Assembly: GCA_038323835.1 (NCBI GenBank)
Contig: JBBQHI010000016.1
Span: 1-64,000 of the forward strand
DNA length: 64,000 nucleotides
Reading direction: 5' to 3'
Origin: JACVRW01 sp038323835
GTDB lineage: Bacteria > Actinomycetota > Thermoleophilia > Solirubrobacterales > Thermoleophilaceae
Shown: piece after piece, positions 49,107 through 57,995 of the stretch
How the letters are laid out: every line of letters starts with the position of its first letter
Position numbering within the stretch: the stretch's first letter is position 1
Notes under the pieces: generated by a model
What the model was told of the DNA's origin: nothing
The model's database searches: none
The model's input: the letters and a program-made list of their open reading frames with translations, nothing else
Position numbers and translations under genes: made by a program

Positions 49107-50011
49107 CTATTTGACCGGCCGGGCGTTACGCCCAGCCGCTTCTCGAACCAGTGGTGGGCGAAGGCCTCGTCGTTGAAGGCCGGGATCTCCACGTAGCCCC
49201 TCGACCGGTACATCGCGATTGCCTCCAGGAGGGTGCGGTTGGTGTCCAGCCGGATGTGTGAGGCGCCGCTTCGCGCGGCGAGCCCCTCGAGCTTGTCCAT
49301 CACGCGGCGGCCGATGCCCAGCCCGCGCACCTGCTCCGACACCCACAGCCGCTTCAGCTCCGACGGTTCGCCCGGGTGGTACTTGACGCCGCCGCACCCC
49401 ACGGGCTCGTCCCGGAGGTAGGCGATCAGGAAGCACCCGGCCGGCGGCGTGAGCTGATGCGGTTCGGCCGGGATGCTCTCGCCGGGGTCGAAGCCCGACT
49501 CGGATCGGCGGTCGAGCTCGGCGAAGTAGGCGCGGATGCACTGCCGGGCGTTGGGATTGCGAGGATCGACCGCCCGGATCTCCACCGCGGAGAAAGCGAG
49601 CAGGCGCTCCACCGTGCGCATCGCCGCTCCAAGCCGTTCTCGCTGATCGGCGTCGAGAGGGGCGAGGATCGACTCCGCGAGATCGTCGCTGCGCCGGTCG
49701 ACGAGCGCACGCTCGCGCCGTCCCGCGGCCGTGAGGCGGGCCACGCGGATGCGCCGGTCGGACGGGCTCGGGGCCACCACCACGAGCCCCGCGGCCTCGA
49801 GCGCACGCAACGCCCGGCTGGCCTGCCCGGAGTCGAGATCGAGACGGGTGCGCAGGGCGCGCACCTCGCACCCCTCGGTGCCGATCTCCCACAGCAGCCG
49901 CGCCTCGCCGAGCGGACGGTCGCGGGCGAGGAACCTGGCGTTGAGCGCCCCGGCCCGCTGGGTCACCGTCCTGTTGAAGCTGCGGACCTGCTCCACCAGC
50001 TGATCCGGCAT
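49088..50011 (-). CDS. MarR regulator fused to GNAT acetyltransferase
   Basis: 307 residues. Residues 1-140 form a MarR winged helix (LDLDSGQASRALRALEAAGLVVVAPSPSDRRI); 145-295 form a GNAT domain (RLWVSEQVRGLGIGRRVMDKLE with the acetyl-CoA loop RGLGIG). Such fusions are widespread and poorly characterised. The last codons run into the ssrA 3' end, so its C-terminal ten or so residues are constrained by the RNA. Confidence 0.9.
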   Translation of the reverse strand: MPDQLVEQVRSFNRTVTQRAGALNARFLARDRPLGEARLLWEIGTEGCEVRALRTRLDLDSGQASRALRALEAAGLVVVAPSPSDRRIRVARLTAAGRRERALVDRRSDDLAESILAPLDADQRERLGAAMRTVERLLAFSAVEIRAVDPRNPNARQCIRAYFAELDRRSESGFDPGESIPAEPHQLTPPAGCFLIAYLRDEPVGCGGVKYHPGEPSELKRLWVSEQVRGLGIGRRVMDKLEGLAARSGASHIRLDTNRTLLEAIAMYRSRGYVEIPAFNDEAFAHHWFEKRLGVTPGRSNSGDGGN

Positions 50012-50086
50012 TCTCTGATGTTAGTCAGAGATCCGGGCGAGGCTGCTCGCCGAAGCGCCCAACCCACCTCCCGTAGCATCGGGCCC

Positions 50087-50485
50087 ATGAGCGGCAACGG
50101 CAGCATCCCCAGCGGCGTGGACTTCGTAACGATCCCGACGGGTGACCTCGAGCGGTCCGTGGAGTTCTACGGCTCCACGCTCGGGCTCCGGCGCACGGCC
50201 TACCGGCCGGATCGCAACTTCGCCGAGTTCGAGCCCGGGAACGTCACGCTCAACGTGATGGATCCGGTGAAGATGGGTATCGGCGAGCTGAATCCGAATG
50301 CCAATCCGATCGCCCTTCACGTGGAAGACGTGAAGGAGGCACGGGCGGAGCTGGAGGAGCGGGGCGTGAGCTTCATGGGGGACATCTTCGACACCGGCGT
50401 CTGCCACATGGCGTTCTTCAGGGACCCGGATGGGAACTCGCTGATGCTCCACCACCGCTACGCCCCGCGCACGGCGGAGGCCTGA
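50087..50485 (+). CDS. VOC-family (glyoxalase-like) protein
   Basis: 132 residues forming one vicinal-oxygen-chelate module: FVTIPTGDLERSVEFYGSTLGLRR at the start and AFFRDPDGNSLMLHHRY at the end, with metal-ligand candidates in both beta-alpha-beta-beta-beta repeats. Could be a dioxygenase, lyase or antibiotic-binding protein; substrate not shown. Divergent from the MarR-GNAT gene. Confidence 0.88.
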   Translation: MSGNGSIPSGVDFVTIPTGDLERSVEFYGSTLGLRRTAYRPDRNFAEFEPGNVTLNVMDPVKMGIGELNPNANPIALHVEDVKEARAELEERGVSFMGDIFDTGVCHMAFFRDPDGNSLMLHHRYAPRTAEA

Positions 50486-50497
50486 GCGGTGGCGAGC

Positions 50498-51364
50498 CTA
50501 CCCGCCGCCGCTGAGCCGGGCGGCCAGCCGCTCCATGCCCCGGGCCCGCGCGGCCTCGGCCGCCCCGGCCAGGTCGGTCTCGCCGTCCGGCGGGCGCTTC
50601 ACCCCGGCGTCCTGAAGCGTTGCGATCTCCTTGAAGCGCAGCAGCTCGTCCCTCTGCTCCAGCAGCGCCGTGCGCACCCGCGGCCGGGTCTCCCGCATCG
50701 CGGCGTCGAGCGCCGCCTCCAGCGAGCCGTGGCGCCCGAGCAGGTCGGCCGCCGTCTTCTCGCCGATGCCCTTGGCGCCCGGGATGCCGTCCGAGGGGTC
50801 GCCGCGCAGGGCGATGAAGTCGGGCACCAGCTCCGGCGGCACCCCGTAGCGCTTGCGCACCTCGGGCGGGTCCACCACCTCGGCGCCGCGCGCCCCGGTG
50901 CGGACATAGAGGATCGTGACCCGGTCGGTGGCGCACTGGAACATGTCCCGGTCCCCGGTCATCACGAGCGCGCGCCCGCCGGCCTCGCTCTCGGCCTCCG
51001 CGAACGAGCCGAGCAGGTCATCCGCCTCCAGGTTCTCGCTGGCCGCCACGATCCAGCCGAAGGCCTCGAAGAAGTCCCGGGAGTCCGCGAACTGAGGCGC
51101 CAGCGTGTCCGGTACCTCGGGGCGCTGGGCGTGGTATCCGTCGAACAGCTCCACCCGGTAGTCGGCGGCGTCGGGACCGAAGCACAGCACCACAGCCCGC
51201 GGCGAGTGCTCCTCCACCTCGCGCAGCACCAGGTTCGCCGTGCCCAGCAGCGCGTTCACCGGGTGCCCGTCGCTTCCGGTGATCGAGTCGGGCAGCGCGT
51301 AGAAGGCGCGGAACAGCATCGAGGGCGCATCCACAACGAGCAGCGGTCCGGACATGCCCGCCAC
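50498..51364 (-). CDS. Stand-alone 5'-3' exonuclease (PolI N-terminal type)
   Basis: 288 residues (GTG 51364; ATG 51355 also possible). FEN/PIN fold matching the 5' nuclease domain of DNA polymerase I: DAPSMLFRAFYALP, ENLEADDLLGSFA, VMTGDRDMFQ, DFIALRGDPSDGIPGAKGIGEKTAADLL with the helix-hairpin-helix. It may process Okazaki-fragment flaps or repair intermediates. No polymerase domain follows. Confidence 0.92.
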   Translation of the reverse strand: MAGMSGPLLVVDAPSMLFRAFYALPDSITGSDGHPVNALLGTANLVLREVEEHSPRAVVLCFGPDAADYRVELFDGYHAQRPEVPDTLAPQFADSRDFFEAFGWIVAASENLEADDLLGSFAEAESEAGGRALVMTGDRDMFQCATDRVTILYVRTGARGAEVVDPPEVRKRYGVPPELVPDFIALRGDPSDGIPGAKGIGEKTAADLLGRHGSLEAALDAAMRETRPRVRTALLEQRDELLRFKEIATLQDAGVKRPPDGETDLAGAAEAARARGMERLAARLSGGG

Positions 51365-51381
51365 GCTATCGCCGGACTAGG

Positions 51382-51433
51382 CATGGTGCGGTGCTAGGCC
51401 CGATCACCGATCGGGCCTGCGCTCCTCCCTAGG
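51382..51433 (+). repeat. Dispersed hairpin repeat, copy 6
   Basis: CATGGTGCGGTGCTA then stem GGCCCGATC/GATCGGGCC (51397-51417). Lies between two minus-strand genes; its right end, CTCCCTAGG, contributes the stop codon of the FadR-type regulator (51429-51431, minus strand). Confidence 0.87.
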
Positions 51434-52265
51434 CGCGCAGCGCCCGTGACCGGGCGGCCACCGGCTGGAGGAAGTCCGGCAGCGGGCGCACCAGCCCACG
51501 GCCCGTCTCCAGCTCCCAGATCTGCTCGAGCTGCGCGAGGTGCTCGTCCATCACCTCGTCGATGGCGGCGAAGTCGGCGCTGCGGATCGCCGCGAGCGTC
51601 CGCTCGTGCACGTCGATCACCCAGTCGGGCACGGGCGGCGCGTGAAGGGCCATGTCGCGCGCGATCTCGAGCCGCTTGAACAGGCTGCGCATGAGCGACA
51701 CGACGGTGGAGTTGCGCGTGGCCCGGGCCATCGCCAGGTGGAACTTCAGGTCGAGCTGGAGGAAGAGGTCCTCGTGGCGCAGCACGTCGTCGCGCGCGGC
51801 CAGCTCCCGCTTGCGCGCGATCAGCGCGGCCATGGCCGCGAAGTCCTCCTCGCTGGCGTGCACCGCGGCCAGCTGCGCAACACGGGGCTCGAGCAGCCTG
51901 CGGGCCTCCAGCACGCCGGAGACCTCGCCCACGCGGATCTCCTGGCGGCTCTGGAGCAGCTCCCGCGGCACCAGCTCGGCGGCCACGAAGATTCCGCCCG
52001 CCTGCCCGCGGCGCACCTCGAGGACGCCGGCCTCGGCCAGCACCTTCACCGCCTCGCGGAGCGTGGGGCGGCTGATCTGCATCCGCGCCGCGAGCTCGCG
52101 CTCGGAGGGGAGACGGTCACCCACGTGCAGGTCGCCGGCCTTGACCTTCTCGGCGATCTGCTCCACCGCCTCCTGAAAGGTCCGGCGGGTGGCGACCGGT
52201 TCAAAGTCGCGCTGCAAACCGGTTCGAGTATATGGGCGCTCCCCGGCCAGGAGCCCGGAGCTCAC
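51429..52265 (-). CDS. FadR/GntR-type regulator with FCD domain
   Basis: 278 residues from GTG 52265, which overlaps the stop of the dehydrogenase gene. N-terminal winged helix (LPSERELAARMQISRPTLREAVKVLAEAGVLEVRRG) and an all-helical FCD ligand domain with metal-binding residues around DLKFHLAMARATRN and DEHLAQLE. Likely controls the dehydrogenase/IorAB divergent region upstream, where a matching inverted repeat is seen. Two copies of ACCGGTTC lie near its start region. Confidence 0.9.
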   Translation of the reverse strand: MSSGLLAGERPYTRTGLQRDFEPVATRRTFQEAVEQIAEKVKAGDLHVGDRLPSERELAARMQISRPTLREAVKVLAEAGVLEVRRGQAGGIFVAAELVPRELLQSRQEIRVGEVSGVLEARRLLEPRVAQLAAVHASEEDFAAMAALIARKRELAARDDVLRHEDLFLQLDLKFHLAMARATRNSTVVSLMRSLFKRLEIARDMALHAPPVPDWVIDVHERTLAAIRSADFAAIDEVMDEHLAQLEQIWELETGRGLVRPLPDFLQPVAARSRALRA

Positions 52266-53338
52266 GCTCGCCCCGCCTCGACCCGTTCGAGGGCCTGGCG
52301 CTCGGCCACCTCCAGCGGTGTGGAACCCTCGGCCTCGGCCGTGGCGATCGCCCGCTCGATGCTCTCCTCGGCGCGGTCCACCAGCACGGACTCGGCGGGC
52401 CCCTCGCCGCCGTACCACTCGGTGGCCACATGGATGAGCCCACCGCAGTTGGCGAGGAAGTCGGGCACGTAGAGGATCCCCCGGCGCGCCAGCGTGCCGG
52501 CGAGCTCGCGGCTCGTGAGCGGGTTGTTGGCCGCGCCCGCCACCACCCGGCAGTCGATCGAACGCGCCATCGCGTCGTCGATCATCCCGCCGGCGGCACA
52601 GGGGGCGAGCACGTCGAGCTCCAGCCCGAGCACGGCCTCGGCCGACGGCGCGGCCTGTCCACCGTGCTCCTGCACGAAGCGCTCGACCCGCTCGGGATCC
52701 AGGTCGCAGGCGGTCACCTGCGCACCCCCGGCGGCGAGCTTGGCGCCCAGCTCGTAGCCCACCTTGCCGAGGCCCACGATGCCCACCCGGCGTCCGTCGA
52801 GGTCCGCGGATCCGGTGGCGGCGCGCAGCCCGCAGCCCACCGAGCGGAACACGGTCTCGGCCGTGACCGGGGATGGGTCGCCGCCTCCGCCGGCGGCCGG
52901 CGAGCGGCCCACCACGTAGGGGGTGTGGCGCGACATCAGGTCCATGTCCGCCGTGGTGGTGCCTATGTCCTCGGCGGTCACGTAGTCGCCGCCCAGCTCG
53001 TCCACGGTGCGGGCGGCCACCTCGAGCCGGGCGTTGCGCATGTGCTGCGCGCCGTCGTCGATCATCACGGCCTTGCCGCCCCCGAGCGCGAGGCCGGCGG
53101 CCGAGGCCTTGAGCGTCATCGTGCGGGCCAGGCCCACGGCGTCAGCCATCGCCTCGCCGAGGCCGCCGGGGTAGCGCTTCAGGCGAAGCCCGCCGAGGGC
53201 GGGGCCGAGAACCGTGGAGTGCACGGCCACCACCAGCCGCGTGCCGGTGGCGCGGTCCTGGCGGACGACGATGCGTTCGTGATCGTCGTCGGCGACGGCC
53301 GAGGTGGAAAGAATCGGAGACCGGGCAGAAATGGTCAT
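52262..53338 (-). CDS. Leucine/valine-type amino acid dehydrogenase
   Basis: 358 residues of the Glu/Leu/Phe/Val dehydrogenase family. Substrate Lys in GGLRLKRYPGG, catalytic Lys in GLALGGGKAVMI, catalytic Asp region in AEDIGTTTADMD, and NAD loop VGIVGLGKVGYELG. Deaminates a branched-chain or aromatic amino acid to its 2-oxo acid. The divergent ferredoxin oxidoreductase would oxidise that oxo acid to acyl-CoA. ATG at 53338 lies inside an inverted repeat. Confidence 0.92.
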   Translation of the reverse strand: MTISARSPILSTSAVADDDHERIVVRQDRATGTRLVVAVHSTVLGPALGGLRLKRYPGGLGEAMADAVGLARTMTLKASAAGLALGGGKAVMIDDGAQHMRNARLEVAARTVDELGGDYVTAEDIGTTTADMDLMSRHTPYVVGRSPAAGGGGDPSPVTAETVFRSVGCGLRAATGSADLDGRRVGIVGLGKVGYELGAKLAAGGAQVTACDLDPERVERFVQEHGGQAAPSAEAVLGLELDVLAPCAAGGMIDDAMARSIDCRVVAGAANNPLTSRELAGTLARRGILYVPDFLANCGGLIHVATEWYGGEGPAESVLVDRAEESIERAIATAEAEGSTPLEVAERQALERVEAGRA

Positions 53339-53351
53339 TTCAATTGACCAT
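53331..53351. promoter_or_regulatory. Operator-like inverted repeat over the dehydrogenase start
   Basis: ATGGTCA-TTTCAAT-TGACCAT is a perfect seven-base inverted repeat with seven-base spacer. TGGT/ACCA half-sites are typical of FCD/GntR regulators, and such a regulator is encoded in the same operon. It also lies just upstream of the iorAB promoter. Confidence 0.5.
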
Positions 53352-53365
53352 AGAGGGGAAAAGCG

Positions 53366-53394
53366 TTGACATCAACCGGAACCGTGCCAATACT
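53366..53394 (+). promoter_or_regulatory. Sigma-70-type promoter for the IorAB fusion gene
   Basis: TTGACA (53366-53371), 17-base spacer, AATACT (53389-53394). Predicted start about 53401, giving a leader of roughly 108 nt before GTG 53509. Confidence 0.6.
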
Positions 53395-53411
53395 GGTGGA
53401 CAAGATTTAGA

Positions 53412-53441
53412 GGAGCATCCGCCATCCGGGTAGGGTGCTCC
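53412..53441 (+). other. Leader hairpin upstream of the IorAB gene
   Basis: GGAGCATCC (53412-53420) pairs with GGGTGCTCC (53433-53441) with one T-G wobble over a 12-base loop. A regulatory leader structure is possible; no known riboswitch is recognised. Confidence 0.4.
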
Positions 53442-53508
53442 GTGTGCCGCCAATGGTAAGTTGTCTTTGCCATAGGGCTGCCGACCGGTTGTACCCGAGG
53501 AGAGACGA

Positions 53509-56500
53509 GTGAACCCCACCGCGCTGCGTGAACGTCCGGAACGCCGCAGGCCACGCGCCCAGGAGCGACGCCCCTCGGCCTCCCGCGGGGACCGCCGCCG
53601 GGCTCCGGCCCGCGAGGTCACGCTCGCGGACAGGTACCGCCTGGAGGAGGGCCGGATCCTGCTCACCGGCGTTCAGGCCCTGGTCCGGCTGCCCCTGGAC
53701 CAGCACAGGGCCGACCGCCGCCTCGGGCTCCACACGGGCACGCTCGTGTCCGGCTACCAGGGCTCGCCGCTCGCCGGCCTCGACCAGGAGCTTCAGCGCC
53801 AGGCCGAGCTCTGCGCCGAGCATCACGTGCGCCATGTGCCGGGCCTGAACGAGGAGCTGGGCGCCACCTCCGCGTGGGGGAGCCAGCTGGCCGCGGCCCT
53901 TCCCGGCTCGCGCTACGACGGCGTGCTCGGCCTTTGGTACGGCAAGGCGCCCGGGCTCGACCGCGCGGCCGACTCCCTGCGGCACGGCAACTTTGTCGGC
54001 GTCTCGCGCACCGGCGGCGCGATCGCCGTGGTGGGGGACGACCCCGCCAGCAAGTCGTCCACGCTGCCGAGCGCGTCCGAGTCGCTGCTCGCGGGCCTGC
54101 ACATGCCGGTGTTCTTCCCGGCCGACGTGCAGGACGTGCTCGACCTCGGCCTCCACGCCTGGGCCTGCTCGCGGGCCTCAGGGCTCTGGAGCTCGATGAA
54201 GATCGTGACCAGCGTGGCCGACGCGCTCGGCACCGCCGACGTGGCCCCCGGCCGCGTGACCCCGGTGCTGCCCGAGATCGAGTGGCGCGGGCGCCCGTAC
54301 TCCCACGTGCCCAACGGCAACCTGCTGGCTCCCGCCTCGCTCGAGATGGAGGAGACGCTTCGCGGGATCCGCACGGACCTGGCCCTGGCCTACGCCCGTG
54401 AGAACGGCGTGAACCGGATCGAGGGAGCGCGCGACGCCTGGCTCGGGATCGTGGCCGCCGGCAAGCCCTATTACGACCTTCTGCACGCCCTCCGTGCGCT
54501 CGGCCTCGACGAGCGCGCGCTGGAGCGCGCCGGGATCCGGCTGCTCAAGCTGGGGATGATCTGGCCGCTCGAGCCCACGGTGGTGCGCGAGTTCGCCCAC
54601 GGGCTCGACGAGATCCTCGTGGCCGAGGAGAAGGGTCCCTTCATCGAGACCCACCTCAAGGAGGCCCTGTACGGCACCTCCGGCGCTCCCCGGATCGTGG
54701 GCAAGCGCGACGAGCACGGCACGCCGCTGCTGCCCTCCACGCTCGACCTGGACGCAGACATGGTGGCCCGGGCCGTGGCCGCCCGGCTCCAGGGCCGGGT
54801 GGAGATTCCCTCGGTTGGCGCCCGTATCGCCGACCTGGACGCGATCGCGGGCCGTCCGCGGCCGCTGCCGATGGCCGCCCGCTCTCCGTTCTTCTGCTCC
54901 GGCTGTCCTCACAACAGCTCGACCAAGGCGCCCGAGGGCACGCTGGTGGGCGCGGGCATCGGCTGCCACACGATGGTGCTGCTCAACCCCGAGGGCAAGG
55001 GCGAGATCACCGGCATCACCCAGATGGGAGGGGAGGGCGCGCAGTGGATCGGCATGGCGCCGTTTACCGATGACCGCCACCTGGTCCAGAACATCGGCGA
55101 CGGCACCTTCCATCACTCCGGCTCGCTCGCCGTACGCGCCGCGGTGGCCTCCGGGGTGAACATCACCTACAAGCTGCTCTTCAACGAGGCCGTGGCCATG
55201 ACCGGCGGTCAGCGCGTGGAGGGCGGGATGGACGTGCCCGAGCTCACGCGCTGGCTCGAGCTCGAGGGCGTCCGGCGCATCGTGGTGACCACCGAGGATC
55301 CCTTGCGCTACCGCGGCGTGAAGCTGGCGCCGATCGCCGAGGTGCGGGATCGGTCCGAGCTGATCCCGGTGCAGCAGGAGCTGGCCGCGGTGCCGGGCGT
55401 CACGGTGCTGATCCACGATCAGGAGTGCGCGGCCGAGCTGAGGCGCAAGCGCAAGCGCGGCAAGGCGGTGGAGCCGGCAGAGCGGATCTGGATCAACGAG
55501 CGCGTGTGCGAGGGCTGCGGCGACTGCGGGAAGAAGTCGAGCTGCCTCTCCGTGGTGCCCACGGAGACCGAGTTCGGGCGCAAGACGCAGATCCACCAGG
55601 CCTCATGCAACAAGGACTACTCGTGCGTCGAGGGGGATTGCCCGTCCTTCCTCACCGTCGTGCCCGGGAAGCGGGCCAAGCACGTGGTGCCGAAGCCACC
55701 TGCCGGCCTGTCCCGGCCGGAGCTGCTGATGAGCGACACCGAGTGCGCCGTGCGCATGATGGGCATCGGCGGCACCGGAGTGGTCACCGTCAGCCAGGTG
55801 CTCGGCATGGCCGCGCTGATCGACGGCCTGCACGTCCGGGGCCTGGACCAAACCGGCCTGTCCCAGAAAGGCGGCCCCGTGGTTTCCGACCTGCGGATCT
55901 CGCGCGGCCCGCTGGCCTCGGCGAGCAAGTCGCCCGCGGGCAGCGTGGACACCTATCTCGGCTTCGACCTCCTTGGCGCCACCACCGACGCGAACCTGGC
56001 AACGGCCGAGCCGGGACGCACGGTGGCCGTGGTGTCCACCGGCGCCGTGCCCACGGGGCGCATGGTCCTGGACCCCGATGAGCGCTTTCCCGAGCTCTCG
56101 CCCCAGCTCGACCGCATCGCCGCCGTCACTCGCAGCGAGCACAACCTGTACCTCGATGCCCAGGAGCTCTCCGAGCGCCTTTTCGGCGACCACATGATGA
56201 CCAACACGCTGATGCTCGGCGCGGCCTACCAGCGTGGCCTGCTGCCCGTGTCCGCCGAGGCGCTCGAGCAGGCCATCACGCTGAACGGCGCGGCCGTGGA
56301 CAAGAACCTGAGCGCGTTCGCCTGGGGACGCGCGGCGGTGGCCGACCCCGAGGCCCTGGAGCGTGCGCTGTCCGGCCCCGGTGACACGCCGGAGCCGCGT
56401 GGGCTCTCCGAGCGGGAGTCCGCTCTGGTGGACGAGGCGGTGGACGGCAACCGCGGCGAGCTTCGGCGCCTGGTGGAGGTGCGGATACCGGAGCTCGTGG

Positions 56501-57078
56501 CCTACCAGGGCCGCTCCTACGCGGCGCGCTACGCCCAGGCGGTGCGCCGGGTCCAGGTGGCGGAGCAGGAGCTGGCGCCCGGACACGACGAGCTGGCCTG
56601 CGCAGTGGCGCGGAACCTCCACAAGCTGATGGCCTACAAGGACGAGTACGAGGTGGCCCGGCTCCATCTCGACGGGTTCGAGCGTGCGCGGATGCGGCGG
56701 GAGCTGGGCGAGGACGCACGGATCTGGTTCAACCTCCATCCGCCGTTCCTGCGCGCGCTGGGAATGAAGCGCAAGCTGAAGCTGGGCCGCTGGTTCGTGC
56801 CCGCCCTCCGCATGCTGCGCGCCGCGCGCCGGCTGCGCGGCACGCCTCTTGACCCGTTCGGGCATGCGCGCGTGCGCCGGCTGGAGCGGGGCCTGATCGG
56901 CGAGTACGAGCAGATGGTGGCGGGCGCCGTGGCCGCGCTCACGCCTGAGTCGCACGGCACCGCCGTGGAGCTGGCCGAGCTCCCGGACGTGATCCGGGGC
57001 TACGAGGAGGTCAAGCTGAAGAGCGTCGAGCGCTTTCGCAAGCGCGCGGAGGTCCTGACGGAGCGCCTCGAGGTGTGA
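53509..57078 (+). CDS. Indolepyruvate/2-oxoacid ferredoxin oxidoreductase, fused subunits
   Basis: 1189 residues. Oxidatively decarboxylates aryl or branched 2-oxo acids to acyl-CoA with ferredoxin. Order: pyrimidine-binding domain about 40-400; thiamine-diphosphate domain about 455-640 (FFCSGCPHNSS, GAGIGCHTM, IGDGTFHHSG); [4Fe-4S] segment about 660-720 (CEGCGDCGKKSSC and CNKDYSCVEGDCP); gamma domain from about 745 (GIGGTGVVTVSQVLGMAA, GLDQTGLSQKGGPVVSD); C-terminal DUF6537-like region from about 990. GAGGAG site before the GTG. Divergent from the amino-acid dehydrogenase, fitting a shared catabolic route. Confidence 0.93.
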   Translation: MNPTALRERPERRRPRAQERRPSASRGDRRRAPAREVTLADRYRLEEGRILLTGVQALVRLPLDQHRADRRLGLHTGTLVSGYQGSPLAGLDQELQRQAELCAEHHVRHVPGLNEELGATSAWGSQLAAALPGSRYDGVLGLWYGKAPGLDRAADSLRHGNFVGVSRTGGAIAVVGDDPASKSSTLPSASESLLAGLHMPVFFPADVQDVLDLGLHAWACSRASGLWSSMKIVTSVADALGTADVAPGRVTPVLPEIEWRGRPYSHVPNGNLLAPASLEMEETLRGIRTDLALAYARENGVNRIEGARDAWLGIVAAGKPYYDLLHALRALGLDERALERAGIRLLKLGMIWPLEPTVVREFAHGLDEILVAEEKGPFIETHLKEALYGTSGAPRIVGKRDEHGTPLLPSTLDLDADMVARAVAARLQGRVEIPSVGARIADLDAIAGRPRPLPMAARSPFFCSGCPHNSSTKAPEGTLVGAGIGCHTMVLLNPEGKGEITGITQMGGEGAQWIGMAPFTDDRHLVQNIGDGTFHHSGSLAVRAAVASGVNITYKLLFNEAVAMTGGQRVEGGMDVPELTRWLELEGVRRIVVTTEDPLRYRGVKLAPIAEVRDRSELIPVQQELAAVPGVTVLIHDQECAAELRRKRKRGKAVEPAERIWINERVCEGCGDCGKKSSCLSVVPTETEFGRKTQIHQASCNKDYSCVEGDCPSFLTVVPGKRAKHVVPKPPAGLSRPELLMSDTECAVRMMGIGGTGVVTVSQVLGMAALIDGLHVRGLDQTGLSQKGGPVVSDLRISRGPLASASKSPAGSVDTYLGFDLLGATTDANLATAEPGRTVAVVSTGAVPTGRMVLDPDERFPELSPQLDRIAAVTRSEHNLYLDAQELSERLFGDHMMTNTLMLGAAYQRGLLPVSAEALEQAITLNGAAVDKNLSAFAWGRAAVADPEALERALSGPGDTPEPRGLSERESALVDEAVDGNRGELRRLVEVRIPELVAYQGRSYAARYAQAVRRVQVAEQELAPGHDELACAVARNLHKLMAYKDEYEVARLHLDGFERARMRRELGEDARIWFNLHPPFLRALGMKRKLKLGRWFVPALRMLRAARRLRGTPLDPFGHARVRRLERGLIGEYEQMVAGAVAALTPESHGTAVELAELPDVIRGYEEVKLKSVERFRKRAEVLTERLEV

Positions 57079-57107
57079 GCGGGGCCGGGCGGTGGTAGAA
57101 GCCCGGC

Positions 57108-57947
57108 ATGGATACCTTCAAGATCGGCGGCGACCTCGAGGTCGGCCGTCTCGGGTTCGGCGCTATGCGCATCACCGGCGACGGCATCTGGGGCCCGCCC
57201 GAGGATCCGAGCGAGGCCAGGGCCGTCCTGCGCCGGGTGCCCGAGCTCGGCCTGAACCTGATCGACACCGCGGACTCCTACGGCCCCGACGTGAGCGAGG
57301 AGCTGATCGCCGAGACCCTGCACCCCTACCCGGATGGGCTCGTGATCGCCACCAAGGGCGGGCTGCGGCGCACTGGACCGGGAGAGTGGCCCCGCGATGC
57401 CCGGCCCGAGCGCCTCAAGGAGTGCTGCGAGGGCAGCCTGCGGCGGCTGCGGGTTGACCGTATCGACCTCTACCAGCTGCACTCGCCCGACCCCGAGGTT
57501 CCCTACGCGGACTCGGTGGGCGCGCTCGGGGAGCTACAGGACGAGGGCAAGATCCGGCATATCGGCGTTTCGAACGTGTCCACCGACGAGCTCGCCGAGG
57601 CACGCGCGATCGTGGAGGTCGTGACCGTTCAGAACCGCTTCAACCTCGAGGACCGGTCCTCCGAGGACGTGCTCGAGGTATGCGCGGCCGAGGGCATCGG
57701 GTTCATCCCCTGGTTTCCCCTCGCCACCGGCCGGCTCGCCCGGCCGGGCGGACCCCTGGACGAGGTGGCCGGCGCCCACGACGCGTCTCCCGGCCAGGTC
57801 GCGCTGGCGTGGCTGCTCGCCCGCGCGGATGTGATACTCCCAATCCCCGGCACCTCCTCGGTGGAGCACCTCGAGGAGAACGTGGCCGCGGCCGACCTGC
57901 GGCTGGAGCCGGACGAGCTGGAGCGCATCGCGGCGGCCGCTGCCTGA
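57108..57947 (+). CDS. Aldo/keto reductase
   Basis: 279 residues, TIM-barrel AKR. Catalytic tetrad visible: Asp in NLIDTADSYGP together with its Tyr, Lys in VIATKGG and His in DLYQLHSPDP. NADPH-binding end ILPIPGTSSVEHLEENVAA. Substrate unknown. Starts 30 bases after the IorAB gene and may be read from the same transcript. Confidence 0.92.
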   Translation: MDTFKIGGDLEVGRLGFGAMRITGDGIWGPPEDPSEARAVLRRVPELGLNLIDTADSYGPDVSEELIAETLHPYPDGLVIATKGGLRRTGPGEWPRDARPERLKECCEGSLRRLRVDRIDLYQLHSPDPEVPYADSVGALGELQDEGKIRHIGVSNVSTDELAEARAIVEVVTVQNRFNLEDRSSEDVLEVCAAEGIGFIPWFPLATGRLARPGGPLDEVAGAHDASPGQVALAWLLARADVILPIPGTSSVEHLEENVAAADLRLEPDELERIAAAAA

Positions 57948-57995
57948 GGCGGTGGGCCGCGCGCGGCGGCCCGGCCTGATACGAACCGCGCCCCG

